Shown: positions 1 through 8,645 of the stretch, piece by piece
Layout: the number at the start of each line of letters is the position of its first letter
Numbering within the stretch: position 1 is the stretch's first letter
Source: an uncultured beta proteobacterium
Lineage (GTDB): Bacteria > Pseudomonadota > Gammaproteobacteria > Burkholderiales > Burkholderiaceae
Length of the DNA stretch: 24,203 bases
Assembly: GCA_903944255.1 (NCBI GenBank)
Contig: CAJARE010000319.1
Span: forward strand, 1 to 24,203
Reading direction: 5' to 3'
Translations under genes and position numbers: made by a program
Notes under the pieces: model-generated
Told to the model about the DNA's origin: nothing
Seen by the model: the letters and a program-made list of their open reading frames with translations, nothing else
Database searches by the model: none

Positions 1-610
1 CTCGATCTAAATTTTTCAAAAAATCTAATATTGCACCCGCTTGTTGAAGATGTTGCACTTCAAGCATTTTTCGACGCTCAGATTGTGGATCTCCATAAGT
101 CTCATCCCATGACACTCCAGAGCTCATACGAAGGATATCTTCAAGCTTGACGCCTGAATAAGCTCCTGTACTAAGTTGCGGTATGTAGTCACTTACCAAA
201 TCATTCACACCATGAATGAACCCATCAGCAATAGCGGCGCCCACTAAGGTTGAGGTTACTGATTTTGTGACTGAAAAAGCACACCAAGGTGTATTACCTT
301 GGTTTCCATGAAAGTAATTTTCGTAAACTTTAATACCATCTTTCAGGATGCATAGTCCTGTTACGCAATTGATATCTAGATAGTCCTGAAACGATAAATT
401 TTGGTCTTGAGACTTCAATCTCAAGTCAGATAAATCAATGAGGCGCTCTGTAATCGAACTCGTCTGAGGGGCTGGAGTGATGTCACTGCAGGGGAAAAAG
501 CGATCTAGTTGACGAATCGTTTCGATCCGCTGCTCAAGATCTAATTTTCCTCCATATAAATCTTCTAAAGAACCAATGGCTTCTGGATTTTTTTTATTCC
601 AGCTTTGCAT
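1..610 (-). CDS. SxxK serine hydrolase (class C beta-lactamase/NylB-like), C-terminus beyond window
   Basis: The gene reads leftward and runs off the window edge, leaving 203 codons of its N-terminal part. The catalytic SxxK motif is S113-V-T-K116 (context AFSVTKSVTST), followed by the family's helix and an 'ILRMSSGVSWDE' segment like that of the 6-aminohexanoate-dimer hydrolase/EstB group. The YxN/S and HxG motifs would lie outside the window. There is no signal peptide, so it is probably cytoplasmic. The ATG lies 17 bases inside the end of the preceding Bug receptor gene in another frame, so the two are co-transcribed and probably translationally coupled. This suggests the hydrolase acts on the receptor's ligand or its derivative. 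In this family the Ser attacks an ester or amide; the substrate cannot be read from the sequence. Family is fairly sure, substrate unknown. Confidence 0.82.
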   Translation of the reverse strand, partial: MQSWNKKNPEAIGSLEDLYGGKLDLEQRIETIRQLDRFFPCSDITPAPQTSSITERLIDLSDLRLKSQDQNLSFQDYLDINCVTGLCILKDGIKVYENYFHGNQGNTPWCAFSVTKSVTSTLVGAAIADGFIHGVNDLVSDYIPQLSTGAYSGVKLEDILRMSSGVSWDETYGDPQSERRKMLEVQHLQQAGAILDFLKNLDR

Positions 611-1574
611 TCACTGCCTTTGCAATTTCCGCCCATTGCTTAGTTTCTTTTTCATACTGCGCAGTCCATTGACTTGGAGTGCCGCCTTTTTCAATCGGAA
701 TCGATCCACCATTAATAATGCGCTCAATGACTTTAGGTTGATCCATAGCCTTCGTAAAAGCGGTATTCAGTCGATTAACGATTGGCATTGGCGTTCCAGC
801 CGGAACAAAAACCGCATGCCAGCCCACAGCATCAAAGGCAATACCTGACTCTACCAAGGTAGGCATATTCGGTAATACTGGTAATCGCTTTGGGCCCGTT
901 ACCGCCAAAGCCTTCAACTTTCCTTGTTGAACTAAGGGTAATGTTGAAACAGCATCCAAAATACCGATGGTGACATTGCCTGAGAGGATATCCGGAAGCG
1001 CCTTCATGCCGCCTGTATAGGGAATATGGGTCATCTTCACCTTACCTAGACGATTAATTGCCTCCCCAGCAAGATGGGCTGGGGTTGCGTTACCAAATGA
1101 GGCAAAAGTAACCTTATCCCCATCTTTTCTTGCGAGCTCTAATAAGTCATTAATGTTTTCTAACTTACTATCACTGCGTGTAACGATGATCAACGGAACA
1201 ATTGCAAGCTGCCGAACGCCTACAAAATCTTTTACTGGATCGTAGCCGGCTTTAGGAAGCACCGCAGGTGCAATCACAAATCCAGCTGCGGCCATTAACA
1301 AGGTATACCCGTCTGCAGGTGACTTCGCTACATCAGCAGCAGCCACTGCGCCTCCAGCTCCAGGTTTATTTTCAATCAGAATAGATTGACCCAGATCTGC
1401 CTGCAGACTTTCTGAGATCATCCGCGCTACAACATCCGTTCCGCCCCCAGGAGCATTAGGAATCACAATTCGAATTGGTTTATTTGGATAGGGTTGGGCT
1501 ATTGCCACAGAAGTGGTAGCAACGCTTCCAATCATGCTCATTCCAAAAATCAGGACTTGCAGGGATCTTTTCAT
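594..1574 (-). CDS. Bug/TctC-family tripartite tricarboxylate transporter substrate-binding protein
   Basis: This is a 326-residue periplasmic receptor. A Sec signal peptide spans about residues 1-26 (basic MKR, hydrophobic core, likely cleavage at AIA-QPYP). The Bug signature follows: YPNKPIRIVIPNAPGGGTD, the 'ENKPGAGG' loop, 'PADGYTLL', the 'HIPYTGG' segment and the 'PTLVESG' segment. Bug proteins bind carboxylates or other small organic acids and hand them to a TctA/TctB membrane pair; neither partner is encoded here. The ATG is preceded by a GAAAG stretch. The gene begins 42 bp from the divergent FAD oxidoreductase start and overlaps the next gene (SxxK hydrolase), so receptor and hydrolase form one transcription unit. 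Ligand unknown. Confidence 0.93.
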   Translation of the reverse strand: MKRSLQVLIFGMSMIGSVATTSVAIAQPYPNKPIRIVIPNAPGGGTDVVARMISESLQADLGQSILIENKPGAGGAVAAADVAKSPADGYTLLMAAAGFVIAPAVLPKAGYDPVKDFVGVRQLAIVPLIIVTRSDSKLENINDLLELARKDGDKVTFASFGNATPAHLAGEAINRLGKVKMTHIPYTGGMKALPDILSGNVTIGILDAVSTLPLVQQGKLKALAVTGPKRLPVLPNMPTLVESGIAFDAVGWHAVFVPAGTPMPIVNRLNTAFTKAMDQPKVIERIINGGSIPIEKGGTPSQWTAQYEKETKQWAEIAKAVNAKLE

Positions 1575-1616
1575 CTTTCACTTTCTATCTAAAGGAACTT
1601 ACTTTATATTGATGGC

Positions 1617-3011
1617 ATGCAGACATATAATCCTTTGCACGACCCTTTGGTAGATTCTATACCAGGCATAAATCAAGAATACTCACCAACCTATTGGGTG
1701 GCTAGTGCAGGCTTAGCACCGCCTAATGATGGCCCAGTTCCTGGTGATATCCAGGCTGATGTAGTGATTGTTGGGTCTGGGGCAACTGGTATAGCAACCG
1801 CTCTTTACTTAGCCAAGGAACATGGAATACAGGCTGTGATCCTTGAGGCTAACCAGACGGCCTGGGGCTGTTCGAGTAGAAATGGTGGTCAAGGACAAAA
1901 TGCAAGCGGCCGTCTGAGTCGCTCTCAATGGATTGAGCGCTGGGGTTTAGATACTGCCAAAAAGCTAGATGCAGAAATTCGGATGGGCTTTGAGAATTTT
2001 TCTCAATTAACAGCGGAGTTTGAGTGTGAAGCAACTCCTGGAGGGCATTTATATGTTGCTCACAGGCCTGATAAATTGGATTATCTACGCTCTGAAGCGG
2101 ATGTTAAACAACGTATTTTTGGATACAAACCACAAATACTCTCCAAGGCAGAAATTCAAGAACGATATTGCGATGATCATGATGCCCATGGCGCCCTACT
2201 TGAAGAAGAGGGTATCGGAATTCATCCACTCAAATTTAACTTTGGCATGCTCAGAAAGGCTCAGGCCTTAGGCGTCAAAATTTATACTGGTAGCCCTGTA
2301 ATAGAGTCCAAAACTATTGACGGAATTGAACATTTATATACACCTCATGGTGTAGTAAAAGCCAAACGTGTTGCATTCTGCACTGGAGGTTATACAGGGC
2401 AGAATGTAAACGACACCCTCAAAAATAAAATTCTTCCCGTGCTTTCAAATTCACTGGTGACAAGACCTTTAACGGACTTCGAACTCTCGGCAACTCGATT
2501 TCGCTCTCATGTATTTCTGACCGATACGCGTAAATTACGGTTTTATTACCGTCTATTAAAAGATAATCGACTGCAAATTGGTAGTCGTAGCTCAATCCAT
2601 GGAAATGATGCTAGCAACCCCAAGCATTACCAATTACTGATAGACGGACTAGCAAGAAAGTTTCCACCCTTATCCGGCATTCAGGTGGACTACTCATGGT
2701 GGGGATGGGTTGATGTCAGCCACGATATGATGCCCCGCATTGTCAAACCAAGGGCAGATAAAAATGTCTGGTATGCCATAGGTTACGGCGGTAATGGAGT
2801 CTCCTTCTCAACTTGGGCAGGTAAAAGATTGGCAGAAAGAATTGCGGGTAAAGATCAATCGAATCCTGTTTTTAATCTACCGATTTATTCCTCAGAGCTC
2901 GAGTACCCGAACTTTTTCGGCAAGATTAAGTCAGAGCTACTTGCTCCGTTTCGTCGCCTAGGTCAAGCTATTCTCTATCGATGGTATTGGCTAAAAGATG
3001 AAGTCATATAA
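1617..3011 (+). CDS. DAO-family FAD-dependent oxidoreductase (gamma-glutamylputrescine oxidase-like)
   Basis: This 464-residue flavoprotein has the N-terminal FAD-binding dinucleotide fold at about residues 48-79: VVIVGSGATGIATALYLA, with G53xG55xxG58 and a closing acidic residue in 'ILEAN'. It also has the SSRNGGQ loop (87-92) and the C-terminal 'IGYGGNGVS' FAD contact near residue 390, all typical of the DadA/PuuB-like DAO family. Members oxidise amines or amino acids to imines with H2O2 or a quinone as acceptor. No signal peptide, so cytoplasmic. The ATG at 1617 has its only AAAGGAA tract about 19 bases upstream, too far to be ideal, so the start is somewhat uncertain. A basic C-terminal tail of about 40 residues follows the catalytic domain. 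The gene is divergent from the Bug/hydrolase pair. Substrate not assignable. Confidence 0.88.
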   Translation: MQTYNPLHDPLVDSIPGINQEYSPTYWVASAGLAPPNDGPVPGDIQADVVIVGSGATGIATALYLAKEHGIQAVILEANQTAWGCSSRNGGQGQNASGRLSRSQWIERWGLDTAKKLDAEIRMGFENFSQLTAEFECEATPGGHLYVAHRPDKLDYLRSEADVKQRIFGYKPQILSKAEIQERYCDDHDAHGALLEEEGIGIHPLKFNFGMLRKAQALGVKIYTGSPVIESKTIDGIEHLYTPHGVVKAKRVAFCTGGYTGQNVNDTLKNKILPVLSNSLVTRPLTDFELSATRFRSHVFLTDTRKLRFYYRLLKDNRLQIGSRSSIHGNDASNPKHYQLLIDGLARKFPPLSGIQVDYSWWGWVDVSHDMMPRIVKPRADKNVWYAIGYGGNGVSFSTWAGKRLAERIAGKDQSNPVFNLPIYSSELEYPNFFGKIKSELLAPFRRLGQAILYRWYWLKDEVI

Positions 3012-3047
3012 AGAATGCATATCTTTCCCCTTATGCAATCCTGAGCA

Positions 3048-4376
3048 CTAGGGTGAAAAATAAAATTCTGAACTATCGCCACCCAAGGAATTTAAAACCC
3101 CTAACCACAAAGAATTGATTTTCTTGTATGGAAAGGGATCGAATCTGCCGCTTGGATTATCAAATACCGAAGTCTGTACCATCACTATTTTTGACTCTGG
3201 TTGTACAAAAATAAATTGGCCATGTATGCCTAGAAAAGCAAATGTGCGCTTTTTCATAGGGAATAACCAAGTCTGATATCCATAACCATAGTAATTAGTA
3301 GCAGTCCTTGGTTTGAGTGCGCCGGGCTGTAAGGCAATATCGGTAGACTCCATTAAGTAATTTTGCGGGATGATTTCTTCAGCATTTCTTTTGCCATCAT
3401 TAGCCAATAAATTTCCCAGTCGGGCGTAATCTCTTAATGCTGCATTAAAACCACCTGCACCTGCTTCAACCCAATCCGTAGAAGATAAAAGCCAAAATGC
3501 TTTGTATTCAGCCCCCATTGGTTGCCATAACCACTCTTCTGTTAATTGGGCGATTGATTTCCCAGTAGCCCGAATTAATACTCTTCCGAGTATTTCGGTA
3601 TTAATAGAAGCATAGTTAAATTTTGATCCCTGCTCATACTCGCGCTTAGTTTTTGAATTCAAGTATTCGACCACTTCACCTGGCTTGGAAATATTTTTAT
3701 TAGCGTATAAAACCCTTCCCCATTCCCAATTGTCATCGCCAGGACCCCATGTATACAATTCCTTAAAAGAAACTCCTGAAGCCATACGCAATAGATTTCG
3801 GATAGTAGTTTGCCCATAAACTGATTGACTAATTTCTGGCCAATATTGGGATGCTTTATCGTCTAGAGAGATAATTTGACCTTTTTGATGTGCAATTCCA
3901 ATCAACAGCGCAATCACTGTTTTTGCCATTGAAAAAGATCTTAAGGGCATCTCTGGCTTGCGATCGTATTGATAACGCTCAACAACGATTTCCCCATTTT
4001 TTAAAATAATGAGGCCGGTAGACTTAGTGTCTGCCAAATAGTCATCTACCGATTTTGATGAAAAGTTCCACTGATACCTAATATCAGGAGGATTTTTCAT
4101 TAAAGGCAAGGGTAATGGATTTTTTGATGGCAAAACCTCAGCAACCTTTGAAGTCCAAAACTGCCCAGACCAAGCGCCAATTCGACATTCACGTGCCTGC
4201 AGAGGATTAGGGCATCCACTATAAGCATTAGCCTCGCCTAATGCTGCCGCGTCAACTCCCGAAGGATTTAATTTGACTTGTTCTGTAGCAGTTGCATTAA
4301 TTGAGAACAGCAATATAGAACATAGCAGCCAGAAGCTAGCCACTAACTTTTTAGAAAAATGTACATCATTATTCAT
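3048..4376 (-). CDS. Exported NylB-like serine hydrolase (beta-lactamase class C fold)
   Basis: This 442-residue protein has a hydrophobic N-terminal signal or anchor (about residues 10-30, ending INATA). The three active-site motifs are S149-M-A-K152, Y255-A-S257 within 'FNYASINTEI', and H385-G386 within 'LGIHGQF'. Their spacing and the 'LRMASGVSF' segment match 6-aminohexanoate-dimer hydrolase/EstB-type enzymes rather than true beta-lactamases. It is predicted to hydrolyse an amide or ester in the periplasm by a serine acyl-enzyme route. Its ATG has only a weak ribosome site, and it follows the Ntn amidase by 38 bp on the same strand, so it is probably the second gene of a two-gene unit. 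Natural substrate unknown; nylon-oligomer activity should not be assumed. Confidence 0.88.
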   Translation of the reverse strand: MNNDVHFSKKLVASFWLLCSILLFSINATATEQVKLNPSGVDAAALGEANAYSGCPNPLQARECRIGAWSGQFWTSKVAEVLPSKNPLPLPLMKNPPDIRYQWNFSSKSVDDYLADTKSTGLIILKNGEIVVERYQYDRKPEMPLRSFSMAKTVIALLIGIAHQKGQIISLDDKASQYWPEISQSVYGQTTIRNLLRMASGVSFKELYTWGPGDDNWEWGRVLYANKNISKPGEVVEYLNSKTKREYEQGSKFNYASINTEILGRVLIRATGKSIAQLTEEWLWQPMGAEYKAFWLLSSTDWVEAGAGGFNAALRDYARLGNLLANDGKRNAEEIIPQNYLMESTDIALQPGALKPRTATNYYGYGYQTWLFPMKKRTFAFLGIHGQFIFVQPESKIVMVQTSVFDNPSGRFDPFPYKKINSLWLGVLNSLGGDSSEFYFSP

Positions 4377-4414
4377 AAGTAATTAGCTTCAATACGCCAA
4401 ATACACATCAATAC

Positions 4415-5446
4415 TCAATTTACATAAATTGGCGTCTGTGGTTTATCTAGCTTGTAATATTGAAATTCTTTCGCATTTACATCTATTTTTTTCAAATCAA
4501 AAGTATAGATATTGCTTGTCTCAAACATTTTGACGTTGTAAGTCATGTTTTTATTGTCCGCTACAACACTCCATTCGGTAATCTCAATACCACCGGCACC
4601 TCCACCATAAGGGTTAGATGCGGGCAAGGTAATCGCCCCCGGAGGAATATCAAAACTTCCTAGGATGTGCCATGCAGCATTAGTCTGCTCGATGGCGGTA
4701 TAACTAGTAGGGACTGATTTAGAAAGAAAAAGTGCCCGAATAAAGCGACTGGGGCTTAAGTAGTCCCCTGGCATACCATGCAAGCCATTACCTGAACTGG
4801 GAGACCGATATGTAACGCCATCGATTACTGGGGATGGTTGCTCAATATTAGTCAAGTTTGCAAACTGCCCAATATTGTTGAGCTGTTCACTAAATGGGGG
4901 ATCATTAGTCATTACACCAATAGGATTGTCGGTGATCACTAACTCACCTTTCAGGTACTCAATCACAATACTTTTACCATTGGCGTCGTGTAAGCAATAG
5001 CGCAATGGAAAAGTGCAATTGTTATATTCGGGTACGGTTGAGCAATTGACAAAAATATTAGCAAAACCCTCTTTTGCTTCATCTACTGTTGCAAAGTTTG
5101 TCAAAGCATATTGCAGTACTTGAATCGATGAAATACTTTTTGCGGAATCTGCTGGAAGAACATCTTGATATTGGGCAGTAAAAGGGGCATTGAGCATCCC
5201 ACCCATCAGTCCTTTTTCATTCATTCCGTCTGCGTAGATTGATACGCCTAGGGCATTCATTCCTACAGCAGCATACTTACCAGTCCAATTTAAGCCTGTA
5301 CCTGGCTTACCATCAATACCAATACCCTGATAGGAATAATTCCTAGGACTAACCATCAGCATTGAGTTGAGGGGTATGCCAAATTCCATGGTACGCCCAT
5401 AAACACAACCATTGTCGCTAGCTTTTAATAAGAAGCTTGTACACAT
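4415..5446 (-). CDS. Choloylglycine hydrolase/penicillin V acylase-family Ntn amidase
   Basis: This 343-residue linear C-N amide hydrolase starts MCTSF. Cys2 becomes the N-terminal nucleophile once fMet is removed, as in bile-salt hydrolases and penicillin V acylases. Supporting family residues are R18 ('YGRTME'), the 'DGMNEKGL' motif at 73-80 and the conserved Asn in 'VMTNDP' (N181). There is no signal peptide and no propeptide before the Cys, so it is probably cytoplasmic and needs only methionine removal. A good GGAGA site lies 4 bases before the ATG. It is the first gene of a pair with the NylB-like hydrolase; its promoter must lie between it and the hairpin terminator at about 5531-5558. 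Substrate could be an N-acyl amino acid, N-acyl amine or acyl-homoserine lactone; bile salts are unlikely for a free-living freshwater-type host (inference). Confidence 0.9.
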   Translation of the reverse strand: MCTSFLLKASDNGCVYGRTMEFGIPLNSMLMVSPRNYSYQGIGIDGKPGTGLNWTGKYAAVGMNALGVSIYADGMNEKGLMGGMLNAPFTAQYQDVLPADSAKSISSIQVLQYALTNFATVDEAKEGFANIFVNCSTVPEYNNCTFPLRYCLHDANGKSIVIEYLKGELVITDNPIGVMTNDPPFSEQLNNIGQFANLTNIEQPSPVIDGVTYRSPSSGNGLHGMPGDYLSPSRFIRALFLSKSVPTSYTAIEQTNAAWHILGSFDIPPGAITLPASNPYGGGAGGIEITEWSVVADNKNMTYNVKMFETSNIYTFDLKKIDVNAKEFQYYKLDKPQTPIYVN

Positions 5447-5530
5447 AATGTCTCCAGAATGAATTTTTTACCACTACATTTGAAGGCGATTGAGGCCTTA
5501 GATTCAGTACCTAGAATAATATCGAGCATC

Positions 5531-5558
5531 AAAAAAACCAACCCTCGGGTTGGTTTTT
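5531..5558 (-). terminator. Rho-independent terminator of the sugar-acid operon (bidirectional shape)
   Basis: CCAACCC (5538-5544) pairs with GGGTTGG (5547-5553), and the stem is extended by A/T pairs on both sides. Read on the minus strand the hairpin ends in a run of seven T (complement of 5531-5537). It lies about 50 bases after the stop of the last operon gene (5607) and before the promoter area of the Ntn amidase gene. The plus-strand reading also ends in five T, but no supported plus-strand gene precedes it. Confidence 0.85.
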
Positions 5559-5606
5559 CATCTTTAGTGAGCTATATAGACTTTAACACCAAGCTAAGCT
5601 TGGGCG

Positions 5607-6767
5607 TTAAACGTAGCAAGGGCCATCTATTAAGGGGTGATCCTTAACAAAATCGAGGTTAATTTTCATGCCAATACCCACACCTTCATAAGGTTTCACA
5701 AAACCCTCTGAATCAAGCTCATAAGCGGCTTTATCCATCATCTCATCCCTAAAGGGATTAAGTGATGTAACGTCCCCTTCAAAATAACCCGGATTATCAA
5801 TAGCAGAGAGAAAGTGAATAGTGGTTCCCATATTGATTGCGGTAGCTGAAGTATGTGGATTAATGGTTAGCTTATTAGCGCTCGCCATAGCAGCAATTTT
5901 CATAGACTCAGTAACACCGCCGGTCTTTGACAAGTCAGGCTGAATAAATTGAACATCCCCATCATCTAATAGGGTTGAGAAGTCATAACGTGTGTAGTGA
6001 TTTTCACCAGCCGCAAATGGCACTCTTCCCAAGCTACGTGCCATACGATATGCCTTTCGATCCTGCGGCGGAAATGGTTCCTCCAACCAACTCACCCCAG
6101 CATCATCAAAAGCAGGCATTACCTTACGTATATCTGCCAATGTGTAATTCGTATTGGCATCAACCAAAATATCAATCTCCTCACCCACCGCCTTACGCAC
6201 TGCATGGACTCTAGTGATATCTTTCTCTGCGGTATCACCTACGCGTAACTTGAGAGCTCTGTAGCCAGTTGCTACATGCTCTTGCGCCTCCTTTGCCAAG
6301 GATGCCGGCTCTTGCCATCCCAAAGCAATGCCGCCTGCATAAGCTTTAATCTTTTTAGAAGCGCCACCTAACATTCGATATAGGGGTTGTTGCATAATTT
6401 GAGAACGAATATCCCATAAGGCAATATCAATACCGCTCAATGCTAGAACTGCTGCTGCACCCATACCATGACTCGAAATCTGCATCTTATAAACACGAGC
6501 CCAAATACCATTGATATCCATTGCATCTTGATTTAATACCAACTCACGCATCGTTGTATCGATTAATTTTGCAATTGCACCAGGAGCTCGTCCATGATGT
6601 GCCTCACCCCAGCCAATATGACCATCTTCAGTTTCGATACGTACAAGAACTGAATCACGTTTTACACATTTACCAATACCGAGTCGAACAGACTTATTCT
6701 CAGGAACAGGAAAGGAAATAGGAACGGCTTCCAACTTCACAATACGCATAGGATTATTCATAGTCAT
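5607..6767 (-). CDS. Mandelate racemase/muconate lactonizing enzyme-family protein (enolase superfamily, KxR type)
   Basis: This 386-residue enzyme has the N-terminal capping domain at about 1-125 and then the barrel. Catalytic positions of the MR subgroup are visible: K173-L-R175 at the end of strand 2, metal ligands D203 ('LVDANT'), the EEP at 229-231 and E255 ('AGEN'), and the D278-H305 dyad ('QPDLSKTGG', 'NPHTS'). Such enzymes take a proton from the alpha-carbon of a carboxylate, usually to dehydrate or epimerise sugar acids. The second Lys of the usual KxK is Arg here, unlike its paralogue in the same operon. Its ATG overlaps the TGA of the preceding dehydrogenase gene (ATGA), indicating translational coupling; a second in-frame ATG follows two codons later. 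Last gene of the operon. Substrate not assigned. Confidence 0.9.
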   Translation of the reverse strand: MTMNNPMRIVKLEAVPISFPVPENKSVRLGIGKCVKRDSVLVRIETEDGHIGWGEAHHGRAPGAIAKLIDTTMRELVLNQDAMDINGIWARVYKMQISSHGMGAAAVLALSGIDIALWDIRSQIMQQPLYRMLGGASKKIKAYAGGIALGWQEPASLAKEAQEHVATGYRALKLRVGDTAEKDITRVHAVRKAVGEEIDILVDANTNYTLADIRKVMPAFDDAGVSWLEEPFPPQDRKAYRMARSLGRVPFAAGENHYTRYDFSTLLDDGDVQFIQPDLSKTGGVTESMKIAAMASANKLTINPHTSATAINMGTTIHFLSAIDNPGYFEGDVTSLNPFRDEMMDKAAYELDSEGFVKPYEGVGIGMKINLDFVKDHPLIDGPCYV

Positions 6768-7732
6768 TCAGCTTTATTTAAAAAAACTTCTGGGTTAACA
6801 ATATTTTTTACATTTTCACCATTGAGTATGGCGAGAATCGTTTCTACCGATCCCTTACTCATACCGCGCATACTGCTAGCGGTAATGGCTGCTATATGGG
6901 GTGTGAGCAATAGATTAGGGCAATCAAAAACTGCCTCATCTCCAGCAAGAGGATGTTGATCATGAACATCCATAGCAGCTCCAGCTATTTTTCCTTCTGC
7001 TAAAGCTTCAAGAATGGCCTGGGTATCAACCACCGGACCCCGAGAAATATTAATTAGTATCGCGTTAGATTTCATCATCGCAATTGAAGCGCGATCCACT
7101 AAACCTTGAGTTTGGTCATTTAATGGACAGCAAAGTGCGATGACATCAGATTGAGAAAATAATTCTTCCTTAGTGGCAGCTTTCACGGTGGACGGTAAGG
7201 TCTCGGGTCGTCTTGTTAGTGCGATCACATTCATTTGCATGCCAGCAGCCGCTTTTGCTAAGTTGCTACCAATGGCCCCCATACCAACAATACCCAATGT
7301 AGTTGTAGATATTTCTGTAGATGTGTCAGCCATTGGACGCGCCTTTGCCCAGCCCTGACTCCGAAGTCTTGAGTCTATTAAATCTAAACGCCTGCGAAAA
7401 TAAAAAATCGTGGCCATGCAATACTCAACCACAGCATTGGTATTTGAGCCTGGTAAGTTAGCCACCGGAATACCTCTCTTAGTGGCAGCATCGACTGGAA
7501 TAAAATCTAAGCCCACACCATGCCGCACAACGGCCCTCATGTGAGGGGCATCTTCAAATATATCTTGAGGAAGCTGGCAGCGAACCATCAAACCATCACA
7601 ATCTGATATGAGGGCTTTGAGTGTCTCAGGCTTTGTGTCAGGAGCTACAACAACATCGCATTCTTTTGATAACTCCTCGTGATACAAGGGATGAATAGAA
7701 TTAGTTAACAATACCTTGAATCTTTTACTCAA
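6764..7732 (-). CDS. D-isomer-specific 2-hydroxyacid dehydrogenase (NAD(P)-dependent)
   Basis: This 322-residue protein has a split substrate domain (about 1-100 and 285-322) and a central Rossmann domain with G150-M-G152-A-I-G155 in 'LGIVGMGAIGS'. Family catalytic Arg is R231 ('NISRGPVVD') and catalytic His is H279 ('TPHIA'). At the position of the usual acidic partner, the Glu before Pro in 'DVxxxEP', it has H260 (DVHDQHPL). The family reduces 2-keto acids or oxidises D-2-hydroxyacids (phosphoglycerate, hydroxypyruvate, glyoxylate). The start is TTG in TTGAGTAA, overlapping the stop of the FAH gene by 8 bases, with GGGAG about 10 bases upstream. The operon context suggests a role in sugar-acid breakdown. 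Exact substrate unknown. Confidence 0.9.
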   Translation of the reverse strand: MSKRFKVLLTNSIHPLYHEELSKECDVVVAPDTKPETLKALISDCDGLMVRCQLPQDIFEDAPHMRAVVRHGVGLDFIPVDAATKRGIPVANLPGSNTNAVVEYCMATIFYFRRRLDLIDSRLRSQGWAKARPMADTSTEISTTTLGIVGMGAIGSNLAKAAAGMQMNVIALTRRPETLPSTVKAATKEELFSQSDVIALCCPLNDQTQGLVDRASIAMMKSNAILINISRGPVVDTQAILEALAEGKIAGAAMDVHDQHPLAGDEAVFDCPNLLLTPHIAAITASSMRGMSKGSVETILAILNGENVKNIVNPEVFLNKAE

Positions 7733-8636
7733 AAAATGGCACTCCCTGTTTAATTGGGTTATTTAAAATTCCTAAACCCTCAAGCTCTACCCGGACAGTT
7801 TGCCCTGGCTCAAGCCATGCAGTTGGTGTATGGACCATCGCCAAACCAGCTGGGGTTCCTGTTGCAATAATATCCCCTGGTTCCAATGGCATCTGCTTTG
7901 AAATATAGGAGATCAGCTCTGCAATTCTAAACAGCATTGTGGAAGTAGATCCATCTTGTAAAGTTCTACCATCAACACTAAGCTGAATACCAATTGCATA
8001 TGGATCAGGCACTTCATCGGGCGTAATCAAAAAGGGTCCAAATGGAGCAGATGCGAGCATATTCTTTCCTCGTACAAAGTTTCCTCCATCTGCCTTAATC
8101 ATGCCACTACCACTAATGTCATTATGAACCGTGTAACCTGCAATTAAATTCATAGCGGCTTCAGGTTCAATATGTAAGGCCCGTTTACCCATTACAACCG
8201 CTAACTCAGCCTCATATCCTACGTTACCAACATCTGGTGGTATTAATATGGGATCGTATGGGCCAATCACAGTGCAAGCCGACCGGACGAAGATGACAGG
8301 CTCTGTTGGATATGCCATCGAGCGTTCATCTAATGCGTCTGTAAAGTTATATGCAGCCCCAACAATCTTTCCTGGATTGAGGATTGGAGAACAGATTGAA
8401 ATGCTATCGAGACTCACTACAGCAGCCTGATCATAATGACCACTTTCAATTTTGCTTGTGATTTTCTTGGTCATAGAGGGTAAACCTGCCATAACCATCT
8501 CAAGCAAATTTGAACCCGTGCCACCAATCATGTCACTACAACTGACATGTGAAAGATCCAGGATGTGCAAAGAATCGCTCAGAAGCACTCCTACTGCAGG
8601 CGTTTTCTCACCTTTTATAAATGTCAAATAGCGCAT
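7725..8636 (-). CDS. Fumarylacetoacetate hydrolase (FAH)-family protein
   Basis: This 303-residue protein has an N-terminal domain (about 1-80) and the C-terminal FAH catalytic fold. The segment 'IVGAAYNFTDA' (91-101) starts the fold. The divalent-metal ligands are E142 and E144 ('YEAELAVVMG') and D173 ('HNDIS'). The 'RGKNM...FGPFL' and 'GDIIATGTPAG' blocks are conserved in the group. Related enzymes hydrolyse acylpyruvates and 2,4-diketo acids, including the last step of the oxidative L-fuconate/L-rhamnonate routes, or isomerise/decarboxylate catechol-meta products. Sitting between two enolase-superfamily enzymes and a dehydrogenase, a diketo-sugar-acid hydrolase role is the best inference. 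The ATG lies 9 bases after the upstream stop, with only a weak ribosome site. Confidence 0.9.
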   Translation of the reverse strand: MRYLTFIKGEKTPAVGVLLSDSLHILDLSHVSCSDMIGGTGSNLLEMVMAGLPSMTKKITSKIESGHYDQAAVVSLDSISICSPILNPGKIVGAAYNFTDALDERSMAYPTEPVIFVRSACTVIGPYDPILIPPDVGNVGYEAELAVVMGKRALHIEPEAAMNLIAGYTVHNDISGSGMIKADGGNFVRGKNMLASAPFGPFLITPDEVPDPYAIGIQLSVDGRTLQDGSTSTMLFRIAELISYISKQMPLEPGDIIATGTPAGLAMVHTPTAWLEPGQTVRVELEGLGILNNPIKQGVPFFE

Positions 8637-8645
8637 AACTACAGT

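Noticed and set aside
3016..3037. Inverted repeat TGCATA/TATGCA between convergent genes
   Set aside because: Only six weak pairs with a 10-base loop and no T-run on either side, so not convincing as a terminator.
5459..5647. 62-codon plus-strand reading frame before and across the terminator
   Set aside because: It contains the hairpin terminator, overlaps the end of the enolase-superfamily gene, has no ribosome site and no recognisable family.
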